Source of the DNA: Nitrospira sp.
GTDB taxonomy: Bacteria > Nitrospirota > Thermodesulfovibrionia > Thermodesulfovibrionales > SM23-35
DNA: 5,166 nucleotides
Assembly (NCBI GenBank): GCA_016873595.1
Contig: VGWZ01000145.1
Span: forward strand, 1 to 5,166
Direction of reading: 5' to 3'
Below, piece after piece: positions 1 through 5,166 of the stretch. A program made the position numbers and the translations under genes. A model generated the notes under the pieces. The model did no database searches and had not been told where the DNA came from. It saw only the letters and a list, made by a program, of their open reading frames with translations. How positions within the stretch are numbered: the stretch's first letter is position 1; every line of letters begins with the position of its first letter.

Positions 1-14
1 TGTAGAAGATGGGT

Positions 15-46
15 CAGGATTTTTTAACCTGTTTACTCTTTACTTT
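15..46 (+). terminator. weak terminator-like hairpin at the left edge
   Basis: CAGG at 15-18 pairs with CCTG at 28-31. With A19 bulged, TT at 20-21 pairs with AA at 26-27, closing a four-base loop. A T-rich tail follows at 32-47. The stem is only about six pairs with a bulge and the T run is interrupted, so it is at best a weak intrinsic terminator for a gene to the left. It may be chance in AT-rich DNA. Confidence 0.2.
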
Positions 47-131
47 TGAATAAAATCTATATAAAACGTATAGTTTTAAAAGAGAAAGTAAAAACAATAA
101 AAAATGTAAATTACCCCCCTGTTATTACGTT

Positions 132-149
132 AAAAAATCCATATTTTTT
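132..149 (+). promoter_or_regulatory. A/T-tract block resembling an UP element
   Basis: A run of six A (132-137) and a run of six T (144-149) lie immediately before the -35 hexamer at 152. This is the position where RNA polymerase alpha C-terminal domains contact an UP element. The outer bases (131-138 and 143-150) also form a perfect 8 bp inverted repeat made only of A and T with a four-base spacer. Calling it an UP element is inference from position and composition; it could instead be plain AT-rich intergenic sequence. Confidence 0.4.
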
Positions 150-151
150 AT

Positions 152-179
152 TTGACAAATTTGCACGTTTTAGTATTAA
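152..179 (+). promoter_or_regulatory. predicted sigma70-type promoter of qmoABC
   Basis: TTGACA (152-157) matches the -35 consensus exactly. After a 16 bp spacer comes TATTAA (174-179), a 4 of 6 match to TATAAT. The predicted start of transcription is near 186, giving a 5' leader of roughly 128 bases before the qmoA ATG. This is the best promoter-like pair in the leader and is correctly oriented for the operon. Housekeeping-type hexamers turn up by chance in AT-rich DNA, so the exact start is unproven. Confidence 0.5.
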
Positions 180-206
180 CTATTACGCACCCGTAAAATG
201 CAAATT
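158..206. repeat. inverted repeat flanking the predicted -10
   Basis: AATTTGCA (158-165) is the exact reverse complement of TGCAAATT (199-206). Inside it, after a two-base bulge (166-167), TTTTA (168-172) pairs with TAAAA (194-198), giving 13 pairs in total around a 21-base interior that contains the predicted -10. The arm centres are 41 bp apart, close to four helical turns. It could be a pair of half-sites for a regulator of the operon or chance; no known regulator motif was recognised. Confidence 0.3.
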
Positions 207-254
207 ATTTGTAAAAGAATGTTCACTCAAAGTTGTATTGTTTTTCTACGTGTA

Positions 255-275
255 ACATTTAATTATTTTAAATGT
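255..275. repeat. perfect 8 bp inverted repeat 38 bp before qmoA
   Basis: ACATTTAA (255-262) and TTAAATGT (268-275) are exact reverse complements separated by five bases. The size and symmetry suit a binding site for a dimeric helix-turn-helix regulator. In RNA it would be a weak, A/U-dominated hairpin inside the predicted 5' leader. It lies downstream of the predicted start of transcription, where a bound protein would act as a roadblock repressor. No named regulator can be assigned from sequence alone. Confidence 0.3.
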
Positions 276-302
276 CTTGATCACTTAACTACATAAGTAT
301 AT

Positions 303-307
303 GGAGG
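303..307 (+). promoter_or_regulatory. ribosome binding site of qmoA
   Basis: GGAGG ends six bases before the ATG at 314. This supports 314 as the true start of qmoA. Confidence 0.85.
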
Positions 308-313
308 AATAGC

Positions 314-1576
314 ATGGCACCAGAGAAGAACAAGAGTATATTAGTTGTAGGAGGAGGGATGAGCGGGATATCCACTGCTCTGGAAGCATCTGAGGTAGGA
401 TATGAGGTAATACTCATCGAGAAAAATCCATACCTTGGGGGAAGGGTAACCCAGCTCAATAAATATTTTCCAAAACTATGTCCACCAAATTGCGGACTGG
501 AGATAAATTTCAGAAGAATCAAAAACAATCCCAGGATCAAATTTTATACCTTCGCAGAGGTGGAGAAAATTTCTGGTTCAGAGGGAGACTTTGATGTCAC
601 CGTAAAGCTTAATCCCAGATATGTGAACGAAAATTGTACTGCCTGTAATGCCTGTGTTGATGTTTGCCCGTATGAAAGGCCAAATGATTTTAATCTTGGA
701 ATGGATAAAACAAAAGCTATTTATCTTCCTCAGGACTTTTCCTTCCCGTTGAGGTATGTTGTTGATGATAACTATTGCAAAAAAGAAGAATGTGCAAAGT
801 GTAAAGATGTCTGCACATACAATGCCATTGATCTTGATATGAAGGCTCAAAGCCTTTCCTTGAAAGTTGGCTCTATTGTCTGGGCTACTGGTTGGAATCC
901 GTATGATGCGGCCAGAATGGATAATCTTGGTTTTGGGAAGTATCAAAATGTTATCACCAATATGATGATGGAAAGATTGGCAGCTCAGAACGGTCCTACC
1001 ATTGGTAAAATCCTTAGACCTTCTGACGGAAAAGAGGTTTCAAAGGTAGCATTTGTGCAATGTGCTGGATCCCGTGATGAGAACCATCTCCCTTATTGCT
1101 CTTACATTTGTTGTCTTGCTTCCATCAAACAGGCTTCCTATATTCGTGAACAGTATCCAGATGCTCAGGTTACCATTTTTTATATAGATATTCGTACACC
1201 AGGCAGATATGAAAGGGTGTATTTAAAGGCACAAAAAGATGAAAAGATAAAATTCTTTAAAGGTAAGGTTGCAAAGATCGAGGAAGATCCTGCAACAAAG
1301 GATCTAACAGTGACAGCAGAAGATGCGCTTACCGCCCAGAAAATTCATGAAAAATTTGATCTTGTGGTGCTTGCTACCGGAATGGCTCCAAGCACACAAA
1401 AATGGAAAGTTCCTGCGAACATATCTTACGATACAGACGGTTTTATTACATCCAATTCTGGAGTAAACGGGATGTATGCTGCGGGTTGTGCCTTGAAGCC
1501 GCTTGATGTCTATTCCAGTGTCCAGGAAAGTACAGCGGCTGCGCTCAAAGCTATTCAATCTTTGGTGAGGAGGTAA
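314..1576 (+). CDS. qmoA: QmoA, flavoprotein subunit of quinone-interacting membrane-bound oxidoreductase
   Basis: This is a 420-residue HdrA-like flavoprotein that, with QmoB and QmoC, exchanges electrons between menaquinol and APS reductase (AprBA) at the cytoplasmic face of the membrane. An N-terminal FAD-binding fold shows the G13-x-G15-x-x-G18 motif and E36 as the likely ribose-binding acid. Cys56 and Cys60 follow in a CPPNC motif. An inserted ferredoxin-like section has Cys108/111/114/118 and Cys155/160/163/167, enough for two [4Fe-4S] clusters; the second set has an unusual four-residue first spacing. Cys250, 262, 266 and 267 form the C-x11-C-x3-CC pattern of the non-canonical HdrA cluster. 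The second FAD half carries an LATGM motif (353-357) and a GC motif near 392. Length fits the family. There is no signal peptide or membrane helix. Start chosen from GGAGG at 303. First gene of the operon, 3 bp before qmoB. Family identity is very secure; cluster occupancy is inferred. Confidence 0.96.
   Translation: MAPEKNKSILVVGGGMSGISTALEASEVGYEVILIEKNPYLGGRVTQLNKYFPKLCPPNCGLEINFRRIKNNPRIKFYTFAEVEKISGSEGDFDVTVKLNPRYVNENCTACNACVDVCPYERPNDFNLGMDKTKAIYLPQDFSFPLRYVVDDNYCKKEECAKCKDVCTYNAIDLDMKAQSLSLKVGSIVWATGWNPYDAARMDNLGFGKYQNVITNMMMERLAAQNGPTIGKILRPSDGKEVSKVAFVQCAGSRDENHLPYCSYICCLASIKQASYIREQYPDAQVTIFYIDIRTPGRYERVYLKAQKDEKIKFFKGKVAKIEEDPATKDLTVTAEDALTAQKIHEKFDLVVLATGMAPSTQKWKVPANISYDTDGFITSNSGVNGMYAAGCALKPLDVYSSVQESTAAALKAIQSLVRR
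1569..1573 (+). promoter_or_regulatory. ribosome binding site of qmoB, inside the end of qmoA
   Basis: GGAGG lies in the last two sense codons of qmoA (AGG AGG, Arg-Arg), directly before its TAA and six bases before the qmoB ATG. This arrangement favours translational coupling, with ribosomes ending qmoA able to restart on qmoB. Confidence 0.85.
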
Positions 1577-1579
1577 AAA

Positions 1580-3781
1580 ATGGAGAAAAAGATAGGAGTT
1601 TATATTTGTACTGATTGCGAGATCGGGACAGCAGTTAATATAGATGATTTAATAAAAGTTGCAACGAAGATGAAGTCACCTGTTGTCAAAACCCATCCGG
1701 CTTTATGTCTTAAAGAAGGTGTTGAGTTTATTAAAAAGGATATGGCTGCAGAAGGCGTCAACGCAGTGATAATTGCTGCCTGTTCACCTCGTGTCAATTA
1801 TGATATCTTTAATCTGGGAACCCCGCTTGTAGAAAGGGTCAATCTAAGGGAGCAGGTTGTCTGGACTCACCCACCGAATGATGAAGATACACAGATGATG
1901 GCTGAAGACTACGTGAGAATGGGTATTTTAAAAATGCAGAAGATGGAAGCTCCAGAGCCGTATAAGGTAGAAGATCTCTCTAAAAACGTATTGGTTGTTG
2001 GTGGTGGCATTGCCGGACTTACTGCTGCCAATGAAGCAGCCAAGGCAGGTTATGATGTCTTTTTGGTAGAAAAGAATGAGTCTCTCGGTGGCTGGATGAC
2101 TAAGATTTATAAACAAGCCCCTACGAAACCTCCTTACGAAGATCTGGAAGATCCAGAGATTCATAGCCTGATCAAAGAAGTTCAGCAGAATCCGAAAATT
2201 AAAATATTCACATCTGCTTTAGTAGAAAAGATTGATGGCGCTCCTGGTATTTATGATGTTACTGTAAAAAGAAACGGGAGTGTTGAGACTTTTAGAGCAG
2301 GAGCAATAGTTGAAGCTGCTGGTACTATCCCCTATGATGCAACAAAAATTACCCATCTTGGGTTTGGTCAATATCCAAATGTTGTGACAAACTACATGAT
2401 GGAGGAGATGGCCTTAAAGGGAACAATTACACGGCCTTCAGATGGAAAACCTGCAAAGAGCGTTGCGTTTATCCAGTGTGCGGGACAGCGGGATGAGAAC
2501 TATCTGCCATACTGTTCAGCAACGTGCTGTGTTGAGTCTCTCAAACAGGCAAAATATGTGAGAAACCAAGACCCTGATGCAAAGGTCTTTATTTTTTATA
2601 AAGACATAAGAACGCCTGGGCATTATGAATATTTCTATAAGAGCATGCAGAATGATCCAGGAGTATTCTTAACAAAAGGAGAAGTGAAAGGTATTACAGA
2701 AGGTGAGAATCAAAACCTAATAGTTAATGTAGAAAATACTCTCATTGGTGAAAAAATCAATGTTGATGTTGACCTTGTTGTTCTTGCCACAGGCATGGTT
2801 CCAGTCACTGCATTAGGGGAAGAGATATTACCTCCTGGCGTAAATCCAGGAGACGAGTTTATCCCCTATGTGATGATTGAAACAGACATCTTGAACCTTG
2901 GCTACAGGCAGGGAGGAGAGTTACCTTCTCTCGCACATGGATATCCTGACTCAAACTTCATCTGTTTTCCCTATGAAACTCGAAGAACAGGTGTGTATTC
3001 TGCCGGTACTGTAAGGGCACCTATGGATATCACGTTTAGCAAGGAAGATGCTACGGGTGCAGCCCTGAAAGCAATACAGTGTATTGAGTTAACATCAAGG
3101 GGTGAGGCTGTGCATCCAAGGGTGGGAGATATATCCTATGCAGACTTCTTTATGCAGAAATGTACGCAGTGTAAGAGATGTACAGAGGAATGTCCCTTCG
3201 GTGCAATCAATGAAGACGAGAAGGCAAATCCACTTTACAATCCAACCCGTTGCAGGAGATGCGCAATCTGTCTTGGTGCATGTCCTGAAAGGATTATCAG
3301 CTTTAAGAACTACTCGGTTGACATGATCGGAAGTATGGTAAAAAATATAGAGGTTCCCGAAGAGGAAGAGAAGCCGAGAGCTATCGTTTTTGCCTGTGAA
3401 AATGATGCCTATCCAGCACTGGATATGGCTGGAATCAGTCGCCTTCAATTTAATCCATTTGTGAGGATTGTTCCATTGAGATGCATAGGGTCAATGAACC
3501 TGGTGTGGGTAGCAGATGCCCTTTCAAAAGGTATTGACGGAATCCTTCTCATGGGATGTCAATACGGAGAAGATTACCAGTGTCATATGGCTACAGGAAG
3601 CCACCTGGCAAAAATCAGACTGTCAAAGGTTGCAGAAACACTGGACAGATTAAAGCTTGAGTCTGGAAGGGTACAAATGACACAGGTATCAATTTCAGAA
3701 TACCACAAAATACCACAACTATTGGATGAGTTTCTTGAAAAATTGAAGGAATTTGGTCCCAATCCATATAAAGGGTTTTAG
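1580..3781 (+). CDS. qmoB: QmoB, HdrA/MvhD-type iron-sulfur flavoprotein subunit
   Basis: This is the large subunit (733 residues) of the Qmo complex, a second HdrA paralogue fused to an MvhD-like domain. In order: an N-terminal HdrA domain (about 1-120) with Cys10, 13, 43 and 68 placed as in the HdrA N-terminal cluster site; an FAD fold with G141-x-G143-x-x-G146 and E164; Cys300, 312, 316 and 317 in the C-x11-C-x3-CC pattern; a second FAD section with LATGM; a two-cluster ferredoxin domain with Cys528/531/534/538 and Cys558/561/564/568; and a C-terminal MvhD-like domain (about 600-715) with Cys606, 635, 660 and 668, which could hold a [2Fe-2S] cluster. The inserted ferredoxin of QmoA is absent here: there is no Cys between the first FAD motif and residue 300. 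No membrane helices. It probably passes electrons between QmoC, QmoA and AprBA, and the MvhD domain could dock another partner. The gene is intact. Confidence 0.96.
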   Translation: MEKKIGVYICTDCEIGTAVNIDDLIKVATKMKSPVVKTHPALCLKEGVEFIKKDMAAEGVNAVIIAACSPRVNYDIFNLGTPLVERVNLREQVVWTHPPNDEDTQMMAEDYVRMGILKMQKMEAPEPYKVEDLSKNVLVVGGGIAGLTAANEAAKAGYDVFLVEKNESLGGWMTKIYKQAPTKPPYEDLEDPEIHSLIKEVQQNPKIKIFTSALVEKIDGAPGIYDVTVKRNGSVETFRAGAIVEAAGTIPYDATKITHLGFGQYPNVVTNYMMEEMALKGTITRPSDGKPAKSVAFIQCAGQRDENYLPYCSATCCVESLKQAKYVRNQDPDAKVFIFYKDIRTPGHYEYFYKSMQNDPGVFLTKGEVKGITEGENQNLIVNVENTLIGEKINVDVDLVVLATGMVPVTALGEEILPPGVNPGDEFIPYVMIETDILNLGYRQGGELPSLAHGYPDSNFICFPYETRRTGVYSAGTVRAPMDITFSKEDATGAALKAIQCIELTSRGEAVHPRVGDISYADFFMQKCTQCKRCTEECPFGAINEDEKANPLYNPTRCRRCAICLGACPERIISFKNYSVDMIGSMVKNIEVPEEEEKPRAIVFACENDAYPALDMAGISRLQFNPFVRIVPLRCIGSMNLVWVADALSKGIDGILLMGCQYGEDYQCHMATGSHLAKIRLSKVAETLDRLKLESGRVQMTQVSISEYHKIPQLLDEFLEKLKEFGPNPYKGF

Positions 3782-3785
3782 GAGG
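3781..3785 (+). promoter_or_regulatory. ribosome binding site of qmoC
   Basis: GGAGG begins on the last base of the qmoB stop codon and ends seven bases before the qmoC ATG at 3793, which supports that start and close coupling of the two genes. Confidence 0.85.
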
Positions 3786-3792
3786 TAAAAGG

Positions 3793-4947
3793 ATGTCAGA
3801 TCAATTAATAAAACCAGATTTGAATTTTGTAAAAGATGTAATTGCCTCAGGAGGGGAATCCCTTAAAAAGTGTTTCCAGTGTGCAACCTGTTCAGTTGTA
3901 TGCAATTTATCTCCTGATGACAAACCCTTTCCGAGAAAAGAAATGATCTATGCCCAGTGGGGGTTAAAGGACAAACTTTTCAGTAATCCTGATATATGGC
4001 TTTGCCATCACTGCAGTGATTGCACCGCATATTGTCCAAGAGGGGCAAAGCCAGGGGAGGTCATCGGAGCTGTCAGGAAACTGGCAATCCAGAACTACTC
4101 AGTACCTAGATTTTTAGGCAGGGCTTTGGGCAGCTCCTCGTATCTTATCCTCCTTTTCGCAATCCCTGTTGCGATCCTTCTTGCTGTGCTTGCATCACTC
4201 GGCCACCTCGATCTCTCTGCCATACCGAGGGGAGAGGGCGGAGCTATAGTATATTCAAAGTTTATGCCGGAGATATACATTGAAGTTATTTATATTGCGA
4301 TATCTCTCTTCGCAGCACTTATATTAGCCCACGGGGTCTTCAGATGCTGGGCAGGTATGATGGCCGCAGGGGGCATTGGCCGCTCGCAAATGAAGAAGGC
4401 TTTGCTGTCAACTGTCGTTGCAATAATAGTGGAGATACTACTGCACAGAAGATTTGCAAAGTGCGTGGTAACAAAGGGAAGGCAGATATCACATCTTTTA
4501 GTGCTCTATAGTTTTATAGGTCTTGCTATTACAGCTGCATGGGGGGTATTTTATCTCTATGTATTGGGATGGCACTCGCCCTATCCTCTAACTAATCCCA
4601 TGAAATGGCTTGGAAATGCAGGTGCCCTGGCACTCCTTATAGGTATTACCCTTACTGTAATTAATAGAAGCAGGAATAAGGAAAAAGCAGGCATAGGGAG
4701 TTATTTTGACTGGCTTCTTATAACTGTCGTGGCTGCTATTGCTGTAACTGGGATGGGTGCACAGTGCCTGAGATTGGCTGATGTGGCTGTTCTGGCATAT
4801 CTCACATATTTTCTGCATCTTGTATTTGTCTTCTTCCTCTTCGCCTATGCCCCATACTCAAAGATGGCACACATGGTTTACAGAACTGTGGCTATGGTCT
4901 TTGCAAAGCATGCAGAGAAGGGGGTTGAAGTTACACCACTAAAGTAG
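3793..4947 (+). CDS. qmoC: QmoC, ferredoxin/cytochrome b membrane subunit of the Qmo complex
   Basis: This 384-residue membrane anchor is a fusion of an HdrC-like ferredoxin with an HdrE/NarI-like cytochrome b. It links the menaquinone pool to the cytoplasmic QmoAB. The N-terminal domain has two cluster motifs, Cys27/30/33/37 and Cys71/74/77/81. Hydrophobic segments lie near 115-136, 162-183, 234-258, 272-290, 306-323 and 331-355. The stretch at about 204-221, ending in LLHRRF, matches the cytosolic loop that precedes a conserved histidine helix in HdrE-type proteins. Candidate heme b ligands are His180, His234, His342 and possibly His360. There is no CCG domain, so no HdrB part, which separates it from HdrBC-type partners. 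The start is fixed by GGAGG at 3781. It is the third gene of the operon, 11 bp after qmoB. Helix ends and ligands are read by eye and approximate. Confidence 0.95.
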   Translation: MSDQLIKPDLNFVKDVIASGGESLKKCFQCATCSVVCNLSPDDKPFPRKEMIYAQWGLKDKLFSNPDIWLCHHCSDCTAYCPRGAKPGEVIGAVRKLAIQNYSVPRFLGRALGSSSYLILLFAIPVAILLAVLASLGHLDLSAIPRGEGGAIVYSKFMPEIYIEVIYIAISLFAALILAHGVFRCWAGMMAAGGIGRSQMKKALLSTVVAIIVEILLHRRFAKCVVTKGRQISHLLVLYSFIGLAITAAWGVFYLYVLGWHSPYPLTNPMKWLGNAGALALLIGITLTVINRSRNKEKAGIGSYFDWLLITVVAAIAVTGMGAQCLRLADVAVLAYLTYFLHLVFVFFLFAYAPYSKMAHMVYRTVAMVFAKHAEKGVEVTPLK

Positions 4948-4954
4948 GTTAAAA

Positions 4955-4963
4955 TGATATAAC
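4955..4963 (+). promoter_or_regulatory. possible extended -10 promoter for the downstream pyrophosphatase gene
   Basis: TGATATAAC starts eight bases after the qmoC stop. It reads as a TGn extension joined to TATAAC, a 5 of 6 match to the -10 consensus. No good -35 sits 16-18 bp upstream, which extended -10 promoters can tolerate. Transcription would begin near 4970, giving a leader of about 150 bases for the gene at 5120. It is a candidate secondary promoter that would let the pyrophosphatase be made apart from the qmo transcript. Confidence 0.3.
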
Positions 4964-5007
4964 AAAAAACCTCATTTACAGAATCCAATCTAAAGACAGA
5001 AAGGGGG

Positions 5008-5094
5008 GTGAAAAAAGATAAATACCTTGGTAGGGTGGAAGAGAAGAGGCTCGAAAGAAAAAAGGGGACTTTGGGCCTTGGAGTTTCAACTTAA
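5008..5094 (+). CDS. doubtful 28-codon basic small ORF between qmoC and ppaC
   Basis: A GTG-started frame of 28 codons ends in TAA at 5092-5094. The peptide is rich in charge (nine Lys/Arg and four Glu/Asp) and ends in a short Gly/Leu/Val/Ser/Thr stretch; I do not recognise it. The G run before the GTG is directly adjacent rather than at normal ribosome-site distance, which argues against efficient initiation. The frame stays open upstream to 4963 but has no better start. The purine-rich sequence naturally encodes Lys, Arg, Glu and Gly, so it may be meaningless. If real, it would be a leader peptide or small protein of the operon. Confidence 0.13.
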   Translation: MKKDKYLGRVEEKRLERKKGTLGLGVST

Positions 5095-5108
5095 CTAATT
5101 TATGAAAG

Positions 5109-5113
5109 GGAGG
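5109..5113 (+). promoter_or_regulatory. ribosome binding site choosing the 5120 start
   Basis: GGAGG within a longer A/G tract ends six bases before the ATG at 5120. An in-frame ATG at 5102 would add six residues, but it has no ribosome site in front of it and would place this tract inside the gene. The start at 5120 is therefore preferred. Confidence 0.8.
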
Positions 5114-5119
5114 GAAAAA

Positions 5120-5166
5120 ATGGGAGAGGATGTATATGTAGTAGGTCACAAGAGTCCGGATACTGA
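5120..5166 (+). CDS. ppaC: family II (Mn-dependent, DHH-type) inorganic pyrophosphatase, N-terminal fragment
   Basis: Only the first 15 full codons are present; the gene runs off the right edge. The translation MGEDVYVVGHKSPDT, followed by a codon starting GA (Asp or Glu), matches the opening of family II pyrophosphatases: a short strand followed by GHxxPDTD, whose His and Asp residues bind the catalytic manganese ions. The enzyme would act in the cytoplasm, hydrolysing PPi to phosphate. Next to qmoABC, its obvious job is to remove PPi made by ATP sulfurylase during sulfate activation. It follows qmoC on the same strand with no clear terminator between, so co-transcription is likely. Whether it carries the CBS/DRTGG regulatory insert seen in some relatives cannot be seen. 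Other DHH phosphoesterases share the HxxPDxD idea, but the GHKSPDT wording favours pyrophosphatase. Confidence 0.8.
   Translation, partial: MGEDVYVVGHKSPDT

Larger units (their letters stand above)
1..313. other. AT-rich intergenic leader upstream of qmoA
   Basis: This stretch has no convincing gene. The forward frame open from the left edge stops at 47-49 and another stops at 25-27; either could be the tail of an upstream gene, but they are too short to identify. No ATG, GTG or TTG start for a divergent minus-strand gene lies in the first 60 bases. The region is far richer in A and T than the genes that follow. It holds a promoter-like pair at 152-179, A/T tracts just before it, and two inverted repeats (158-206 and 255-275), all described separately. 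aprBA, which often sits directly before qmoA, is not found within this leader. Confidence 0.75.

Noticed and set aside
2..49. Forward frame open from the left edge as the end of an upstream gene
   Set aside because: Only 15 codons are visible and they show no recognisable C-terminal signature; it does not look like an AprA ending, but it is too short to judge.
131..150. Inverted repeat of A and T as an intrinsic terminator
   Set aside because: The stem has no G-C pairs, so it would be too weak to stop transcription; its place just before a consensus -35 fits an UP-like element better.
46..255. TTG-started 69-codon forward frame in the leader
   Set aside because: It has no ribosome site, its composition is just that of AT-rich DNA (Lys, Phe, Tyr, Asn, Val), it resembles no family I know, and it covers the promoter-like block.
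277..303. TTGATC and TATATG as a second promoter close to qmoA
   Set aside because: The spacer is only 15 bp and the -10 would overlap the ribosome site, so the transcript would lack it.
289..4818. Minus-strand and alternate-frame open stretches lying over qmoA, qmoB and qmoC
   Set aside because: They are shadows of strongly conserved genes, lack ribosome sites and recognisable motifs.
314..4947. Possible frameshift, truncation or in-frame selenocysteine in qmoABC
   Set aside because: All three frames are continuous from ribosome site to stop, all expected domains are present, and no TGA interrupts a cysteine motif.
5064..5079. AAGG/CCTT pairing around the GGGCC stretch as a terminator after qmoC
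   Set aside because: The stem is only about four pairs and no T run follows.
4948..5119. Fluoride (crcB) or manganese (yybP-ykoY) riboswitch before the pyrophosphatase
   Set aside because: Both would make sense for a Mn-dependent, fluoride-sensitive enzyme, but I find neither the conserved GGNGAUGG-type start of the fluoride element nor the paired loops of the manganese one.

Overview
The window carries a complete qmoABC operon, which encodes the membrane-bound quinone-interacting oxidoreductase that exchanges electrons with adenylylsulfate (APS) reductase. It is followed by the first 15 or so codons of what looks like a manganese-dependent family II inorganic pyrophosphatase, cut off by the window edge. 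All genes are on the + strand. The content points to an anaerobic bacterium with dissimilatory sulfur metabolism, most likely a Gram-negative-type sulfate reducer. QmoC is a ferredoxin/cytochrome b fusion, whereas Gram-positive sulfate reducers typically pair QmoAB with HdrBC. The moderately AT-rich genes and very AT-rich leader would fit Nitrospirota (Thermodesulfovibrio-like) or Desulfobacterota. The sequence alone does not settle this, and sulfur oxidisers such as green sulfur bacteria also carry qmoABC.

Layout: positions 1-313 are a long AT-rich non-coding leader. It holds a weak terminator-like hairpin at the left edge, a good sigma70-type promoter (TTGACA, 16 bp, TATTAA) preceded by an A/T-tract block resembling an UP element, and two inverted repeats that could be operators or RNA hairpins. 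qmoA (314-1576), qmoB (1580-3781) and qmoC (3793-4947) follow with gaps of 3 and 11 bp, each with a strong GGAGG ribosome site, so they are almost certainly one transcript. The 172 bp after qmoC have no clear terminator. They contain a possible extended -10 promoter and a purine-rich stretch with a doubtful 28-codon ORF, and then the pyrophosphatase start at 5120.

How the genes work together: QmoC takes electrons from the menaquinol pool through b hemes and passes them through its two [4Fe-4S] clusters to the flavoproteins QmoA and QmoB, which deliver them to AprBA for APS reduction. QmoA and QmoB are HdrA paralogues that have kept complementary parts of the HdrA iron-sulfur wiring. The pyrophosphatase would remove the PPi released when ATP sulfurylase makes APS, pulling sulfate activation forward. 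The last part of the window therefore joins electron supply and thermodynamic pull of one pathway. aprBA and sat are not in the window. I see no undescribed defence system, mobile element, CRISPR array or structural RNA gene. The most useful leads are the qmo-ppaC linkage, the cofactor partition between QmoA and QmoB, and the leader architecture.
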